Below, one piece after another: positions 34,346 to 43,021 of a stretch of 64,000 nt of DNA. The DNA comes from Hylemonella gracilis str. Niagara R (GTDB lineage Bacteria > Pseudomonadota > Gammaproteobacteria > Burkholderiales > Burkholderiaceae_C): positions 1,679,165-1,743,164 of the forward strand of contig NZ_JEMG01000001.1 of assembly GCF_000600295.1 (NCBI RefSeq), in the 5' to 3' direction. How positions within the stretch are numbered: position 1 is the first letter of the stretch; every line of letters starts with the position of its first letter. Made by a program: the position numbers and the translations under genes. The notes under the pieces were generated by a model. It saw nothing but the letters and a program-made list of their open reading frames with translations, had not been told where the DNA came from and ran no database searches.

Positions 34346-35146
34346 ATGTACGCATTCACCTTCGAACGTCCCGCCACGTTGGCCGATGCGGGCCGGCTCG
34401 CCGCCTCGGGCGCCAAGCTGCTGGCCGGCGGCCAAACCTTGCTGCCGTCGATGAAGATGCGCCTGTCCGATCCTGGCAAGCTGGCCGATCTCGGCGCGGT
34501 GCGCGAACTGGCCGGCATCCGCAAGGACGGCCAGACCTTGCTGATCGGCGCGATGACACGCCATGTCGAGGTCGCCGACAGCACCGAGGTCCGTGCGGCG
34601 ATTCCCGCGCTGGCCGATCTGGCCGCGCACATCGGGGACAAGCAGGTCCGTGCCCTGGGCACGTTGGGCGGTTCGGTGGCCAACAACGACCCGTCCGCCG
34701 ATTACCCTGCGGCCGTCTTGGGGCTGGGCGCGACCGTGCAGACCACGAAACGCAAGATCGCGGCCGACGTCTTCTTCCAGGGCATGTTCGCGACGGCGCT
34801 GGACGAGGGGGAGATCCTCACGGGCATCCACTTCCCGGTTCCGAAGTGCGCGGCTTACATGAAGTTCAAGCAACCGGCCTCACGCTTTGCCCTGATCGGT
34901 GTATTCGTAGCGCAGACCGACGCTGGTGTGCGCGTGGCGGTCACCGGGGGCGGCAACGGCGTGTTCCGTCATGCGGGGCTGGAGGCGGCCCTGGGCAAGA
35001 GCTTCACGCCCGGAGCTGCTTCCCAGGTCCCGATCGATGCGGGCGAACTGAACGGTGACCTGCACGGCTCGGCGGCTTACCGTGCCCATCTGATCGGCGT
35101 GTTGGCGCAGCGTGCGGTGGCCAAGGCCTTGGGGCAGACGGGTTAA
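34346..35146 (+). CDS. coxM: Molybdenum hydroxylase FAD subunit (CoxM-like)
   Basis: A 266-residue FAD-binding subunit. The two FAD pyrophosphate-contact motifs are AGGQTLLP (residues 27-34) and TLGGS (107-111, continuing V-A-N-N-D-P). It completes the S-L-M heterotrimer and hands electrons to the quinone pool or another acceptor. AAGGAGGT at 34333-34340 is an ideal ribosome binding site. The S-L-M gene order agrees with a form-II enzyme (form I is usually M-S-L). Confidence 0.92.
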   Translation: MYAFTFERPATLADAGRLAASGAKLLAGGQTLLPSMKMRLSDPGKLADLGAVRELAGIRKDGQTLLIGAMTRHVEVADSTEVRAAIPALADLAAHIGDKQVRALGTLGGSVANNDPSADYPAAVLGLGATVQTTKRKIAADVFFQGMFATALDEGEILTGIHFPVPKCAAYMKFKQPASRFALIGVFVAQTDAGVRVAVTGGGNGVFRHAGLEAALGKSFTPGAASQVPIDAGELNGDLHGSAAYRAHLIGVLAQRAVAKALGQTG

Positions 35147-35263
35147 AGATCGCGTGCAATTTCCTGCTTTTGCATCCGACCTGATGCCCAGGGACCCGAA
35201 TCGGCATAACCTTCCCGACCGGCGCATGGGCGGCCTGATGGCGCAGAACGTACGGCGTTGGAA

Positions 35264-36178
35264 ATGACGTTCTCAGTGCTTGCTCCCTTCGCGTCGATCG
35301 ACGACGTCCTCGCGGGTTTGCAGGGCAGCGGTTATTTCGCCGATCGCCGGCTGGCGGCGGCGGTCTTCCTGGCTCTGCGCCTGCAGCGGCCCCTGTTGCT
35401 CGAGGGCGAGCCCGGCGTGGGCAAGACGGAACTGGCCAAGGCCCTCGCTGCTGCGCTGGGTCGGCCCATGCTGCGCCTGCAGTGCTACGACGGACTGGAG
35501 CTGCGCGAAGCCTTGTACGAATGGAACTACGCCGCGCAGCTCCTGCACTTGCGCGCCCTTGAGGTCGCCCATCTGGACCCGGAACGGATGGAGCATGAGG
35601 TCTACCAGGAGCGCTACCTGATCCGCCGCCCGCTGCTGCAGGCCTTGCAGGCGCCATCGCCTGGCGCGGTGCTGCTGATCGACGAGGTGGATCGCGCGGA
35701 CGAACCCTTCGAAGCCTTTTTGCTCGAATACTTGGGTGAATACCAGGTCAGCATTCCCGAGCTTGGCGCGGTGCGGGCCGCCGTCGCGCCCGTCACCGTG
35801 CTGACCAGCAACCGCACGCGTGAACTCAACGACGCGGTCAAACGTCGTTGCCTCTACCACTGGCTCGACTATCCCGAGCGCGAGCGTGAACTGGCCATCG
35901 TGCGCGCGCAAGTGCCCGAGGCCGGTTCCGCGCTGTCGGCCCAGATTGCGGACTTCGTGGGGCGTTTGCGTGAACAACCCTATGCCAGCGCTTTTCAGCG
36001 CGCCCCCGGCTTGGCCGAAAGCGTGGAATGGGCCCGCGCCCTGGTGGCGCTCGACACGCTCGCGCTGGACCCCGAGGTCGTGAGTGACACAGCCGGCGTG
36101 CTGTTCAAGCAGCGCGAGGACGTGGCCGCGCTCACGCCGGACCTGGCGCGGCAGCTGCTGGCGCCGCAGGCTGCCTGA
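35264..36178 (+). CDS. coxD: MoxR-family AAA ATPase (CoxD-like maturation factor)
   Basis: A 304-residue AAA ATPase. Walker A (GEPGVGKT) is at residues 48-55 and Walker B is LLIDEVDRAD near residue 143. Sensor residues lie in the T-S-N-R-T-R-E-L-N-D-A segment. In carbon monoxide dehydrogenase clusters CoxD helps build the copper-sulfur part of the active site, working with the VWA protein CoxE. What it inserts in a form-II enzyme is unclear. ATG 35264 is preferred to TTG 35258. A 117-base spacer separates it from coxM. Confidence 0.88.
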   Translation: MTFSVLAPFASIDDVLAGLQGSGYFADRRLAAAVFLALRLQRPLLLEGEPGVGKTELAKALAAALGRPMLRLQCYDGLELREALYEWNYAAQLLHLRALEVAHLDPERMEHEVYQERYLIRRPLLQALQAPSPGAVLLIDEVDRADEPFEAFLLEYLGEYQVSIPELGAVRAAVAPVTVLTSNRTRELNDAVKRRCLYHWLDYPERERELAIVRAQVPEAGSALSAQIADFVGRLREQPYASAFQRAPGLAESVEWARALVALDTLALDPEVVSDTAGVLFKQREDVAALTPDLARQLLAPQAA

Positions 36179-36276
36179 TGACGTTCATGCGGAGCGCGTA
36201 ACCATGAAACCAGGGGCCGGGATGCATGCGCGTGTCGCCTGCGTGCGCAGCACGCCTTCAGATCAGGAGCACCCGC

Positions 36277-37473
36277 ATGCTGCTCGGTGATGCCCGTCGC
36301 GGCAAGCTGGCCGACAACATCCTCGGTTTCGGCCGGGCGTTGCGCCGCGCGGGTGTGCGCCTCGACAGCGCGCGCATCGCGCTGGCTTGCGAGGCCGCGC
36401 AACTGGTGGGTGTGGAACGCAAGCCGGATCTGGGCGCCGCGCTGGAAGCCGTACTGGTCTCGCGCGATCAGGACCGTGTTGTCTTCCGTGAACTCTTCGA
36501 CGCCTATTTCCGCGATCCCGAGGTGGCGCACAAGCTGCTGGCGCAGATGCTGCCCAGCGCCGAAGGCCGGGCCGAGCCTTCGAAGCGCCGTCCGCGTGTG
36601 AGCGAGGCCCTGAGCCCGCAGCGCGCCATCGGCGCCCAGCCCCCCCGACCCGTCGAAGACACCGTGGAATTTGACGCCGCGATGACGGCGAGTGACCTGC
36701 AACACCTGCGCCACGCTGATTTCAACGCGCTGAGTGCCAGCGAGTACCGCCTGGTCGAGCGCCTGGCCCGAGACATCGCCTTGCCGCAGCCCACGCTGCC
36801 AGCGCGCCGTTCCCGTCCGGACGTGCGAGGCGCGTACCTGCATTGGCGCGGTGCCTTGCACGATGCCACGCGCACGGGCGGCGAGTTGCTGCGCCTGCCG
36901 CGACTGAGTCGCCGTGTAGAGCCACTGCCTCTGCTGGTCCTGGTGGATGTGTCGGGCTCGATGGAGCGCTATGCCCGCTTGCTGCTGGCGTTCCTGCATG
37001 CCGCGACGCGGCAGGTCGTGGGGCGACGGGTCCGGCGCGATCTCTACGCTTTCGGCACGCACCTGACCGAGCTCACACCGGCCTTGCGCTTGGCCGACAC
37101 GGACGAGATGCTGATCGCCACCAGCGCGCTGATCGACGACTACGGCGGCGGCACCTGCCTGGGCGCGTCACTGGCCACGCTGCGCGAGCAGCATGCACGC
37201 CGCCTGGTCGGTCGGCGCACCCTGGTGCTGTTGGTCAGCGATGGCTTGGACACGGGCGAACCTGAACAACTCGACGCTGAATTGGCCTGGCTGCGCCGCC
37301 GTTGCCGGCGTTTGCTTTGGCTCAACCCCTTGCTGCGCTATGAGGGATATGCCCCGCTGGCGCGGGGCGCGGCGACGCTGCACCGTCATGCCGACGGCAT
37401 GCTGGCCATCCACAACCTGAGCCGGCTTGAAGACCTGGCATCCAGCCTGGCCGCCCTGATGACATCCCGATGA
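36277..37473 (+). CDS. coxE: VWA-domain protein (CoxE-like maturation factor)
   Basis: A 398-residue protein. The N-terminal about 200 residues are helical and Arg-rich. The C-terminal half is a von Willebrand A domain with the metal-site motif D-V-S-G-S beginning at Asp224. MoxR ATPases and VWA proteins work as pairs, so it is the partner of the preceding ATPase in metal-centre assembly. ATG 36277 has AGGAG at 36265-36269 with seven bases spacing; a longer upstream frame has no such signal. It lies 22 bases before coxG. Confidence 0.87.
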   Translation: MLLGDARRGKLADNILGFGRALRRAGVRLDSARIALACEAAQLVGVERKPDLGAALEAVLVSRDQDRVVFRELFDAYFRDPEVAHKLLAQMLPSAEGRAEPSKRRPRVSEALSPQRAIGAQPPRPVEDTVEFDAAMTASDLQHLRHADFNALSASEYRLVERLARDIALPQPTLPARRSRPDVRGAYLHWRGALHDATRTGGELLRLPRLSRRVEPLPLLVLVDVSGSMERYARLLLAFLHAATRQVVGRRVRRDLYAFGTHLTELTPALRLADTDEMLIATSALIDDYGGGTCLGASLATLREQHARRLVGRRTLVLLVSDGLDTGEPEQLDAELAWLRRRCRRLLWLNPLLRYEGYAPLARGAATLHRHADGMLAIHNLSRLEDLASSLAALMTSR

Positions 37474-37495
37474 AGACCGAGAGAGGAAGATCACC

Positions 37496-38074
37496 ATGGA
37501 CATGCAAGGCAGCCGCCAGCTCGCCGTCACCCAGCAACAGGCCTGGGACGCGCTCAACGACCCCGAGGTGCTGCGGCGCTGCATCCCGGGCTGCGACAAG
37601 ATGGAGGCCACGGGCGAGGGGCAGTACGCCGTCGGTTTGAGCGTCAAGATCGGTCCGGTGGCAGCCCGCTTCGCGGGCAAGATCACCTTGTCCGAGTTGT
37701 TGCCGCCGTCCGCCTACACGATCCAATTTGACGGCCAGGGTGGTGTGGCGGGTTTTGGCAAAGGCAGCGCCCAGGTCAGCCTGACACCGGTCGATGGCGG
37801 TACGACCCTGGCATACACCGTGCACGCGCAGGTCGGTGGCAAGGTCGCCCAGCTCGGTCAGCGCCTGATTGATGGCGCGGCGCGCAGCCTGGCCGAGGAT
37901 TTTTTCAAGCGCTTCGACGAGGAGATGCAGCGCCTGCACGGCGTCGCAACGCCATCGTCCGACCCGGGCGGCGCGCCGGCACCGGTCAAAGCCGCCAGGC
38001 CTTCCCGGTTTCCGGCCTGGGCCTGGACCGCTGCGGCGTTTGTCGTCATCGCTGTCGTTTGGTTGTTGAATTGA
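37496..38074 (+). CDS. coxG: CoxG-family protein with C-terminal membrane anchor
   Basis: A 192-residue protein. The first about 145 residues match the CoxG/SRPBCC fold, opening with the family's Q-A-W-D-A-L-N-D-P-E-V-L-R-R-C-I-P-G-C. A Pro/Ala-rich linker follows. The last 18 residues or so form a hydrophobic segment that would anchor it in the inner membrane. CoxG recruits carbon monoxide dehydrogenase to the membrane in Oligotropha (established for the form-I system). Here it would tether the S-L-M enzyme near the respiratory chain. It ends 9 bases before the xdhC-like gene. Confidence 0.88.
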   Translation: MDMQGSRQLAVTQQQAWDALNDPEVLRRCIPGCDKMEATGEGQYAVGLSVKIGPVAARFAGKITLSELLPPSAYTIQFDGQGGVAGFGKGSAQVSLTPVDGGTTLAYTVHAQVGGKVAQLGQRLIDGAARSLAEDFFKRFDEEMQRLHGVATPSSDPGGAPAPVKAARPSRFPAWAWTAAAFVVIAVVWLLN

Positions 38075-38083
38075 GGCACAGCG

Positions 38084-39187
38084 ATGGAGAACCTTGATGT
38101 CCGCGTGCTGCGTAGCCTGCGCGACTGGCGCCAGGCGGGTCGGCACGCGCTGCTCGTCACCGTGGTGCGCACCTGGGGCTCCTCGCCCCGACCGATCGGT
38201 TCCATCATGGCCCTGGCCGATGACGGGGCTGTCGTCGGTTCTGTGAGCGGTGGTTGCATCGAGGACGACCTGATCGCGCGCTACACCGGGTCCGCGTCCG
38301 AGGCCGATACGCCAGCCTTGCCGGCGGGGCCGATCGGTTACGTCAAGTACGGCATCACGGCTGACGAAGCCCATCGCTTCGGTTTGCCCTGCGGCGGCAC
38401 ACTGGAGTTGCTGCTGGAGCGTGATCCGGACCCTGACAGCCTGCAGGTCTTGGTTCAGGCGCTGGATGCGGGACGACTGATGCGGCGCACCGTGCGCCTG
38501 CGCGACGGCCAGGTCAGGCTAGACGAAGCGAATGCGCCTGAAGCATTGCGCCTGGACGACGTCGCGCTCGTCAACACCTTCGGCCCCGAATACCGCATGC
38601 TGCTGATCGGTGCCGGGCAATTGACCGAGTACCTGGCGACCATGGCCTTGTTCAACGGCTTCGCCGTGACGGTCTGCGACCCGCGCGAGGAATACCAGTG
38701 CGGCTGGCGCGTGCCCGGCGCGACCGTGAGCAGCGAGATGCCAGACGATGTGGTGCGCGCCTTCAGGCCGGACCGCCGTTCCTGCGTGCTGGCCCTCACG
38801 CACGACCCCAAGCTGGACGACATGGCGTTGCTGGAAGCCCTGGGCACCGAGGCGTTTTACGTCGGCGCCATCGGCAGCCGCCGTAACAACCTGGCCCGGC
38901 GCGAGCGCATGATCGCGCATTTCGGCCAGACCCAGGTCAGCCTGGCGCGTTTGCGCGGGCCCATCGGCATCTACATCGGCAGCAAGACCCCAAGCGAGAT
39001 CGCCGTCAGTGTGATGGCCGAGGTGCTGGCGGTGAAGAACGGCGTCGCCCTGCCACGCGACGTGGACGTGGCGCGCGCCAAGCTCGCGCAGGAGGAGGGC
39101 ATGCCCGCTGGGGCGGCCGACCTGGCAGCGGAGGGGGCGGGGCATGGCGCCGCGCTGGGCCGGGTGTGCGGCGCCACCGGCGCCTGA
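38084..39187 (+). CDS. coxF: XdhC/CoxF-family molybdenum cofactor insertion protein
   Basis: A 367-residue XdhC-CoxI family protein. The N-terminal domain contains the T-W-G-S-S-P-R-P motif and the S-V-S-G-G-C-I-E motif. The C-terminal Rossmann-like domain follows from about residue 180 with L-I-G-A-G and the G-A-I-G-S-R motif. XdhC proteins hold and sulfurate the molybdenum cofactor before insertion into xanthine-dehydrogenase-type enzymes. It is last in the operon. A separate cytidylyltransferase (MocA) for the cofactor is not present in the cluster. The C-terminal 30 residues are Ala/Gly-rich. Confidence 0.86.
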   Translation: MENLDVRVLRSLRDWRQAGRHALLVTVVRTWGSSPRPIGSIMALADDGAVVGSVSGGCIEDDLIARYTGSASEADTPALPAGPIGYVKYGITADEAHRFGLPCGGTLELLLERDPDPDSLQVLVQALDAGRLMRRTVRLRDGQVRLDEANAPEALRLDDVALVNTFGPEYRMLLIGAGQLTEYLATMALFNGFAVTVCDPREEYQCGWRVPGATVSSEMPDDVVRAFRPDRRSCVLALTHDPKLDDMALLEALGTEAFYVGAIGSRRNNLARRERMIAHFGQTQVSLARLRGPIGIYIGSKTPSEIAVSVMAEVLAVKNGVALPRDVDVARAKLAQEEGMPAGAADLAAEGAGHGAALGRVCGATGA

Positions 39188-39215
39188 GCCATGGCGACTG
39201 GGCACAATGCCGCCC

Positions 39216-39992
39216 ATGCAATTGCAAGATATTTTGTTCGGACAGGGTTTCGGCGCGCGCCGCGTCTGCGCGGGCCTGGTGCAGCAGGGGCGGGTGAGCG
39301 TGGCGGGCCAACCCTGCACCGACCCGCAGGCGGAATTCGAGCCCGAGGGCCTGCACCTGCGCGTGCAAGGGTTGGAAGGCCGAACCGGCCAGCAGGACGG
39401 CGGGCTGGACTGGGTCTGCCACCTGTCGGCGCTCGTCCTGCTCCACAAGCCGGCGGGTTACGAGTGTTCGCAAAAACCCTCGGCCTGGCCCAGTATCTAC
39501 ACCTTGTTGCCCACGCCGCTGCGCCAGCGCCCGGCCCAGGGCAAGAAGGGCGCCACGCCGGGCGTGCAGGCCGTGGGGCGGCTCGACCAGGACACCACCG
39601 GGCTGCTGCTGCTGACCGATGACGGGCAATTGATCCACAAGCTGGCTTCGCCCCGGCACAAGGTGCCCAAGGTCTACGAGGTGGGCCTGAAGCATCCCGT
39701 GCCACCTTCGGCGGATGCGTCGTTCAAGCAGCGCCTCCTGGAGGGGGTGGTGCTGGACGACGACCCCCAACCCGTGCGTGCCGCGGCCTGTGAATTGCTC
39801 ACGCCGCAGCACCTGCGCCTGACCCTCACCGATGGCAAGTACCACCAGGTCAAGCGCATGGTGGCCGCCGTGGGCAACCGCGTCGAGACCTTGCACCGGT
39901 CCCGGATTGGCGAACTTGCGCTGCCCGACGATCTGGCACCTGGGCAGTGGCGCTGGCTGGAGATGGCGGATCGGGCCTTGCTGGGGCTTTGA
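39216..39992 (+). CDS. rsuA: RsuA-family rRNA pseudouridine synthase
   Basis: A 258-residue pseudouridine synthase. A short S4-like RNA-binding region comes first, followed by the catalytic domain with G-R-L-D-Q-D-T-T-G-L-L-L-L-T-D-D-G. The Asp of R-L-D is the catalytic residue of the RsuA/RluB/E/F family. Overall similarity is to RsuA, which modifies U516 of 16S rRNA; RluE-type activity is an alternative. ATG 39216 gives the usual short N-terminus; a 24-residue upstream extension overlaps the spacer after the xdhC-like gene. Confidence 0.85.
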   Translation: MQLQDILFGQGFGARRVCAGLVQQGRVSVAGQPCTDPQAEFEPEGLHLRVQGLEGRTGQQDGGLDWVCHLSALVLLHKPAGYECSQKPSAWPSIYTLLPTPLRQRPAQGKKGATPGVQAVGRLDQDTTGLLLLTDDGQLIHKLASPRHKVPKVYEVGLKHPVPPSADASFKQRLLEGVVLDDDPQPVRAAACELLTPQHLRLTLTDGKYHQVKRMVAAVGNRVETLHRSRIGELALPDDLAPGQWRWLEMADRALLGL

Positions 39993-40076
39993 TCTGCATC
40001 AGTCCACCAGAAAATGGTCAGATTTCGGCATACGGGAGTGGATACACTTGTTGATTCCTCTTTTTGTCCTGGATTC

Positions 40077-41138
40077 ATGGTTTTTTTGCCATTCCTTCGC
40101 GCCGGTTTCTCTCTCCGTCAGCAGCGTCCTCGTGTCGCCTGGGTGGGGCCTCGGGCCTGGGCGTGGTTCTGTCTGGTCCTGCTGCTGGCCCTCCATGGCG
40201 TGACGCGCGCGGCCGCAGGGGCGCCCCCGGTCTTCGTGCTCAACTCCAAGGACGCCGACGTGAGCGTGATCGACCCGGCCACCTGGCAGGAGGTCAAGCG
40301 CATTCCCACGGGCAAGGAGCCGCACCATCTGTACCTCACGCCGGATGAGAAGTCCCTGATCATCGCCAATGCCTTTGGCGATTCGCTGACCTTCGTCGAT
40401 CCGCGCACGGCCGAAGTGCAGCGCACCGTGCGTGGCATCCTGGACCCTTATCAGCTGCGCTTCTCGCCCGACATGCAGTGGTTCGTGACCGCGGCCAACC
40501 GGCTCAACCATGTGGACATCTACCGCTGGGATGGCGAGAACCTGACGCTGGCCAAGCGCATCCCGACCCGGCGCACGCCCAGCCACATCTGGATCGACGC
40601 GGCCAGCACCACGGCCTACATCACCATGCAGGACAGCAGCGAGTTGGTCGCCATCGACATCCCGACGCAGACGCTGCGCTGGCGTGTGTCCACGGGCTCA
40701 CTGCCCGCCGACGTGTACGGCACGCCCGATGGCCGTCACCTGCTGATCGGCCTGACCGGCGGTGACGGGGTGGAGATATACGCCTTGGGTGCATCCTCCG
40801 AGCAGCCGCCCAAGCTGCAACAGACCTTGCCCACGGGCGCGGGCGCGCACGCCTTCCGCGGCGTGGGCGATGGGCGGCATGTGCTGGTGAGCAACCGGGT
40901 GGCCAACACCATCAGCAAGATCGATTTCCTGAACTTTGCCGTGGTGGACGAGTATCCCGGCCCCGGCGGACCGGACTGCATGGACCTGACGGCGGACGGT
41001 CGTTACATCCTGCTGACCTCGCGCTGGGCCGGCAAGCTGAGCGTGATCGATACCACCAGCCGCAAGGTGGTGCGACAGGTGAAGGTCGGCAAGTCGCCGC
41101 ATGGTGTCTGGACCCTGGACCATGCGCCGCGTCCGTGA
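40077..41138 (+). CDS. Secreted YVTN-type beta-propeller protein
   Basis: A 353-residue protein. The N-terminus is a basic stretch then a hydrophobic signal segment ending in A-A-A-G-A-P. The rest is about seven short repeats of YVTN/YncE type (V-S-V-I-D-P-A-T-W-Q-E-V-K-R-I-P-T-G-K and similar) making a beta-propeller. No catalytic motif is visible. Such proteins are periplasmic or surface scaffolds. ATG 40077 places the signal sequence correctly. The 3' end overlaps the deacetylase start by 17 bases, so the two are translationally coupled and probably act together. Confidence 0.78.
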   Translation: MVFLPFLRAGFSLRQQRPRVAWVGPRAWAWFCLVLLLALHGVTRAAAGAPPVFVLNSKDADVSVIDPATWQEVKRIPTGKEPHHLYLTPDEKSLIIANAFGDSLTFVDPRTAEVQRTVRGILDPYQLRFSPDMQWFVTAANRLNHVDIYRWDGENLTLAKRIPTRRTPSHIWIDAASTTAYITMQDSSELVAIDIPTQTLRWRVSTGSLPADVYGTPDGRHLLIGLTGGDGVEIYALGASSEQPPKLQQTLPTGAGAHAFRGVGDGRHVLVSNRVANTISKIDFLNFAVVDEYPGPGGPDCMDLTADGRYILLTSRWAGKLSVIDTTSRKVVRQVKVGKSPHGVWTLDHAPRP

Positions 41139-41964
41139 CGGGCTGGTTGCGGGCTGCCTGTTGGGCGGCTTGGCTGTGTTGTGGGCAGGGGCCGTACAGG
41201 CCGAAGACTGTGCCAAGCCGGTTTACCTGACGCTGGACACAGGCCACATGGGCGTGGCCGAGCTGGTGGCGCAGGTCTTGGAGCGCCAGCAAGTGCAGGT
41301 GACCTTCTTCGCGGCCAATGAACGCACGAAGGTGGGCGACGGCAGTCTGGGCACGGGGCCAAACGCCCATTGGGCTGCCTGGTGGCGTGCGCGCGCGGCC
41401 GAGGGGCATGCCTTCGCCTCGCACACCTTGAACCACAGCTATTGGCGCGCTGACCTGCCGCAGCCTGATGGCAGCATGCGCTTTCGGGTGCGCGCCTCGG
41501 CCGGTCCGCAGGCCGGGCAGGACCTGACCTGGGACGCGGCGCGCTACTGCGCGGAAATCAAGGCTGCGGACACACGCTTGCGCGAGGTCACCGGCGTGGC
41601 GCCGTTGCCGCTTTACCGCGCGCCCGGCGGCAAGACTTCACCCGCGCTGCTGGCCGCGGCGCGTGCCTGCGAGGGGGGCGGTTACCTCCATGTCGGGTGG
41701 TCGGATGCGGGTTTCCTGGGCGACGAGTTACCGAGCGACAAATACCCCAATGACGTCCTGTTGCGCAAGGCCCTGCGCGACATCCGCGCGGGCGATGTAC
41801 TGATGGCCCACCTGGGAATCTGGTCGCGGCGCGAACCCTGGGCACCCGCCGTGCTGGAGCCGCTGATCGTGGGCCTGAAGCAGCGCGGATTTTGCTTCCG
41901 GACCCTGCGCGAGCACCCCGATTTCCGGGCCTGGATCGCGGCCCATCCTGCGGCTGGCAAATAA
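41122..41964 (+). CDS. NodB-type polysaccharide deacetylase family protein
   Basis: A 280-residue exported protein. A signal peptide ends near A-V-Q-A at about residue 27. The NodB domain shows motif 1 as T-L-D-T-G-H (usually T-F-D-D-G), motif 2 as S-H-T-L-N-H with both metal histidines, motif 3 as Y-R-A-P-G-G and a late histidine in M-A-H-L-G. Loss of the second motif-1 aspartate may alter metal use, though I recall related proteins with T-L-D-T-G. The target polysaccharide is unknown. It overlaps the propeller gene and precedes the desaturase-family gene by 7 bases. Confidence 0.8.
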   Translation: MRRVRDGLVAGCLLGGLAVLWAGAVQAEDCAKPVYLTLDTGHMGVAELVAQVLERQQVQVTFFAANERTKVGDGSLGTGPNAHWAAWWRARAAEGHAFASHTLNHSYWRADLPQPDGSMRFRVRASAGPQAGQDLTWDAARYCAEIKAADTRLREVTGVAPLPLYRAPGGKTSPALLAAARACEGGGYLHVGWSDAGFLGDELPSDKYPNDVLLRKALRDIRAGDVLMAHLGIWSRREPWAPAVLEPLIVGLKQRGFCFRTLREHPDFRAWIAAHPAAGK

Positions 41965-41971
41965 TCGCGGC

Positions 41972-43021
41972 ATGGACAGCTTGACGAACGCGTTCGACGG
42001 TGTGCAGCAGTGGCTGTTCGAAACCGTGGTGCAGCCCTTGGCCTTCATGTCAGGCCTGGGCAATTTCCTGGAAGACGCCTATGAAGGCACGGGTTGGTTG
42101 CTGGTGGGCCTGGTCCAACTGGTAGTGATGTTGCTGCTGATCGCGCCGCTGCAGCGCTGGCGGCCCGTGGAACCGGTGAGCGACCGTCCGGCCATCCGTG
42201 TCGATGTGATCTATACCCTGATCCATCGCCTCGGCCTGTTCCGTCTGGTGTTCTTCTTCACACTGTTGCCCGTGCTGGACGAGGTGATCGGATGGCTGCG
42301 CGTGCAGGGCATGCCCACCTTCCATCTGGACGACCTCTGGCCCGGCGTGACCGACCAGGCGGTGGTGAGTTTCCTGCTCTACTTGGTGGTCATGGATTTT
42401 TTCGACTACTGGCTGCACCGCGGCCAGCATCGCTTCGAATGGTGGTGGCGTCTGCACGCGTTGCACCATTCCCAGCGCCAGATGACCATGTGGAGCGACA
42501 ACCGCAACCACTTGCTGGACGACGTGATCCGTGACCTGTTGCTGGTCACCCTGGCCCAGTTCATCGGCGTCGCGCCGGGGCAGTTCGTCGCCATCGTCGC
42601 CATCACGCAGCTCAGCGAAAGCCTGCACCATGCCAATGTACGCCTTTGGTTCGGGCGCTGGGGTGAACGGCTCTGGGTCAGTCCGCGATTCCATCGACGG
42701 CATCACAGCGTCGGCATCGGCCACGAGAAGCCGCTGAAGCTGACTCAGGCCAGCTTGAACGCTGCGGGGCCGTCCCAAAGCGCGAGCGTTCCCGGGGGCA
42801 GCGCCGTACACGCAGTGACAAGCGTGGGGGCCAACAATCTCGGCGGCTGCAACTTCGGTGTGTTGCTGCCCTGGTGGGACCTGCTGTTTGGCACGGCCAA
42901 TTTCGAACATCGTTACGACCCCACGGGCATCCGCGATCAGGTGGAGCAGGGGCGGGACTATGGGCGCGGTTTCTGGGCGCAGCAGTGGCTGGGCCTGAAA
43001 CGCCTGGCGGGCAAGGCATGA
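41972..43021 (+). CDS. Sterol desaturase / fatty acid hydroxylase family membrane protein
   Basis: A 349-residue di-iron membrane oxygenase. Hydrophobic segments lie at about residues 40-60, 85-105 and 125-145. The histidine boxes are HRGQH, then H-A-L-H-H-S and the later R-F-H-R-R-H-H, matching the family's HX3H, HX2HH, HX2HH pattern. Members hydroxylate or desaturate sterols, carotenoids, ether lipids or fatty acyl chains; the substrate is not known here. It is coupled to its neighbours (7 bases after the deacetylase; ATGA overlap with the next gene). Confidence 0.85.
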   Translation: MDSLTNAFDGVQQWLFETVVQPLAFMSGLGNFLEDAYEGTGWLLVGLVQLVVMLLLIAPLQRWRPVEPVSDRPAIRVDVIYTLIHRLGLFRLVFFFTLLPVLDEVIGWLRVQGMPTFHLDDLWPGVTDQAVVSFLLYLVVMDFFDYWLHRGQHRFEWWWRLHALHHSQRQMTMWSDNRNHLLDDVIRDLLLVTLAQFIGVAPGQFVAIVAITQLSESLHHANVRLWFGRWGERLWVSPRFHRRHHSVGIGHEKPLKLTQASLNAAGPSQSASVPGGSAVHAVTSVGANNLGGCNFGVLLPWWDLLFGTANFEHRYDPTGIRDQVEQGRDYGRGFWAQQWLGLKRLAGKA

